Shown: piece after piece, positions 21,076 through 21,764 of the stretch
Position numbering within the stretch: the first letter of the stretch is position 1
Layout: each line of letters opens with the position of its first letter
Assembly (NCBI GenBank): GCA_023432565.1
Contig: JAEYUL010000032.1
Location: forward strand, 1-21,764
Source of the DNA: Actinomycetes bacterium
GTDB taxonomy: Bacteria > Actinomycetota > Actinomycetes > Actinomycetales > Cellulomonadaceae
DNA length: 21,764 nt
Reading direction: 5' to 3'
Program-made: the position numbers and the translations under genes
The notes under the pieces: generated by a model
The model's input: only the letters and a program-made list of their open reading frames with translations
What the model was told of the DNA's origin: nothing
Database searches by the model: none

Positions 21076-21764
21076 ATGCGGTCCATGGACGCACGGGTGG
21101 ACCCAGCGGTGGACCGGGCGCTCGCCGCGGCGGGCTTCCGCGCGGCGGCGCGCGACGCGCACGGCTCGTGGCGTGCGGTCGCGCTCGACGGCTCGGACCG
21201 GACGGTCGACCTGCACGTGCTCCCGCAGGACGCGACGACGGGTGCGCGCGCCCGTGCGTTGCAGTCCGTCCGGCACGAGCACCTGGCGCGCGTGCTCGAG
21301 GTCGTCCCGCTCGACGACGCTCGGCTGGGCGTGTTCGCCGAGCACGTCGACGGCATCCCGCTCGACCGGCTGTGCGCCGCGCGTGACGCGCTCTCGCCCG
21401 GCGAGGCGGCGACCGTCGCGATCCCCGTCGCGCAGGCGCTCGAGGCGCTGCACGAGGCCGGGGTGCAGCACGGGGCGCTGAGCGCGGGGGCCGTCGTCGT
21501 CGGACGCGACGGTCGGCCGGTGCTCGCGGGGCTCGGCGCGGCGCTCCACCACGTGCCACGGGCGCACGACGAGTCCGCCGAGGACGTGCGGGCGCTCCTG
21601 ACCGCGGTGCTCACGTACCTGGCACCCGACGACGGACCGTCCGGATCGGGCGAGGGGCTGCGCGGCGCGCTCGAGGAGCTGTGGCGCGAGGACGCGCCCG
21701 CCGCGGGTCGGGTCGTCGACCGCTGCTTCCGGGTCGCCGTACCGTGCGCGGTGCGCCTGCCGCC
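21076..21764 (+). CDS. Protein-kinase-fold protein, likely pseudokinase (3' end cut by window)
   Basis: The frame stays open to the window end, giving at least 229 residues. The layout follows a serine/threonine kinase domain, but the signature residues are changed (numbering from the second ATG, 21085). The VALK-type strand reads VDLHVL with His44 in place of the ATP-binding Lys. The hinge-like VFAEHVDGIPLDRLC follows. The HRD loop reads HEAGVQHGALSAGAVVVG, with Gly130-Ala131 replacing Arg-Asp. The DFG motif reads AGLG, with Gly149 replacing Asp. No Gly-rich loop is evident. It is therefore probably not catalytic and may act as a binding or scaffold module. Two in-frame ATGs (21076 and 21085) are possible and neither has a clear ribosome site. 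Any C-terminal domains lie outside the window. Confidence 0.78.
   Translation, partial: MRSMDARVDPAVDRALAAAGFRAAARDAHGSWRAVALDGSDRTVDLHVLPQDATTGARARALQSVRHEHLARVLEVVPLDDARLGVFAEHVDGIPLDRLCAARDALSPGEAATVAIPVAQALEALHEAGVQHGALSAGAVVVGRDGRPVLAGLGAALHHVPRAHDESAEDVRALLTAVLTYLAPDDGPSGSGEGLRGALEELWREDAPAAGRVVDRCFRVAVPCAVRLP

Overview
This window is chromosomal DNA from a very GC-rich actinobacterium, most likely Cellulomonas or a close relative in the Micrococcales. The evidence is third-position G/C bias, many GTG starts, class I glutamine synthetases with a GlnE adenylyltransferase, a secreted esterase with a Pro-Thr linker and a C-terminal CBM2 cellulose-binding module, and a chemotaxis-type PAS/MCP gene pair. 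I see no rRNA, tRNA, CRISPR array, insertion sequence or phage gene.

Layout, left to right. (1) Positions 1-315 carry no gene but hold a G-rich tandem array of about 61 bp units. (2) glnA2 (GS-like, no adenylylation tyrosine) and glnE (GS adenylyltransferase/deadenylylase) form a tight + strand operon. (3) An accessory block runs from 4706 to 14614: an AI-2E-type permease (-), a six-TM protein of unknown function with a downstream alpha/beta hydrolase (+), a second alpha/beta hydrolase (-) whose stop codon interlocks with the first, a secreted CBM2 esterase (-), an ABC-2-like membrane protein (-) divergent from a TetR regulator (+) with two tandem palindromic operators between them, and an Aer/CetB-like PAS gene overlapping a soluble MCP gene (+). 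(4) glnA1 (-), with an intact adenylylation tyrosine and a well-formed GlnR box upstream, faces the MCP gene across two strong hairpins. (5) An RDD membrane protein (+) faces DUF4191 (-), which lies downstream of lipA (-). A flavodoxin-like gene (+) separates lipA from lipB (-). (6) A Gfo/Idh/MocA oxidoreductase diverges from lipB across a perfect dyad. (7) The last gene is a truncated kinase-fold protein with all three catalytic signature residues replaced.

How the genes fit together. glnA1, glnE, glnA2, lipA, lipB, the DUF4191 gene and the RDD gene match the conserved actinobacterial nitrogen/lipoate neighbourhood known from Mycobacterium tuberculosis (lipB-lipA-Rv2219-Rv2219A-glnA1-glnE-glnA2). 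Here it is split by an insertion of about 10 kb between glnE and glnA1. GlnE should act on GlnA1 and not on its operon partner GlnA2. LipB and LipA make protein-bound lipoate.

The points most worth a second look are the split PAS/MCP receptor pair with a possible FliA-type promoter, the tandem TetR operators, the mirror-image divergent promoter at lipB with a run of leaderless-type promoters around it, and the terminal pseudokinase. All calls come from reading the sequence; no database search was run.
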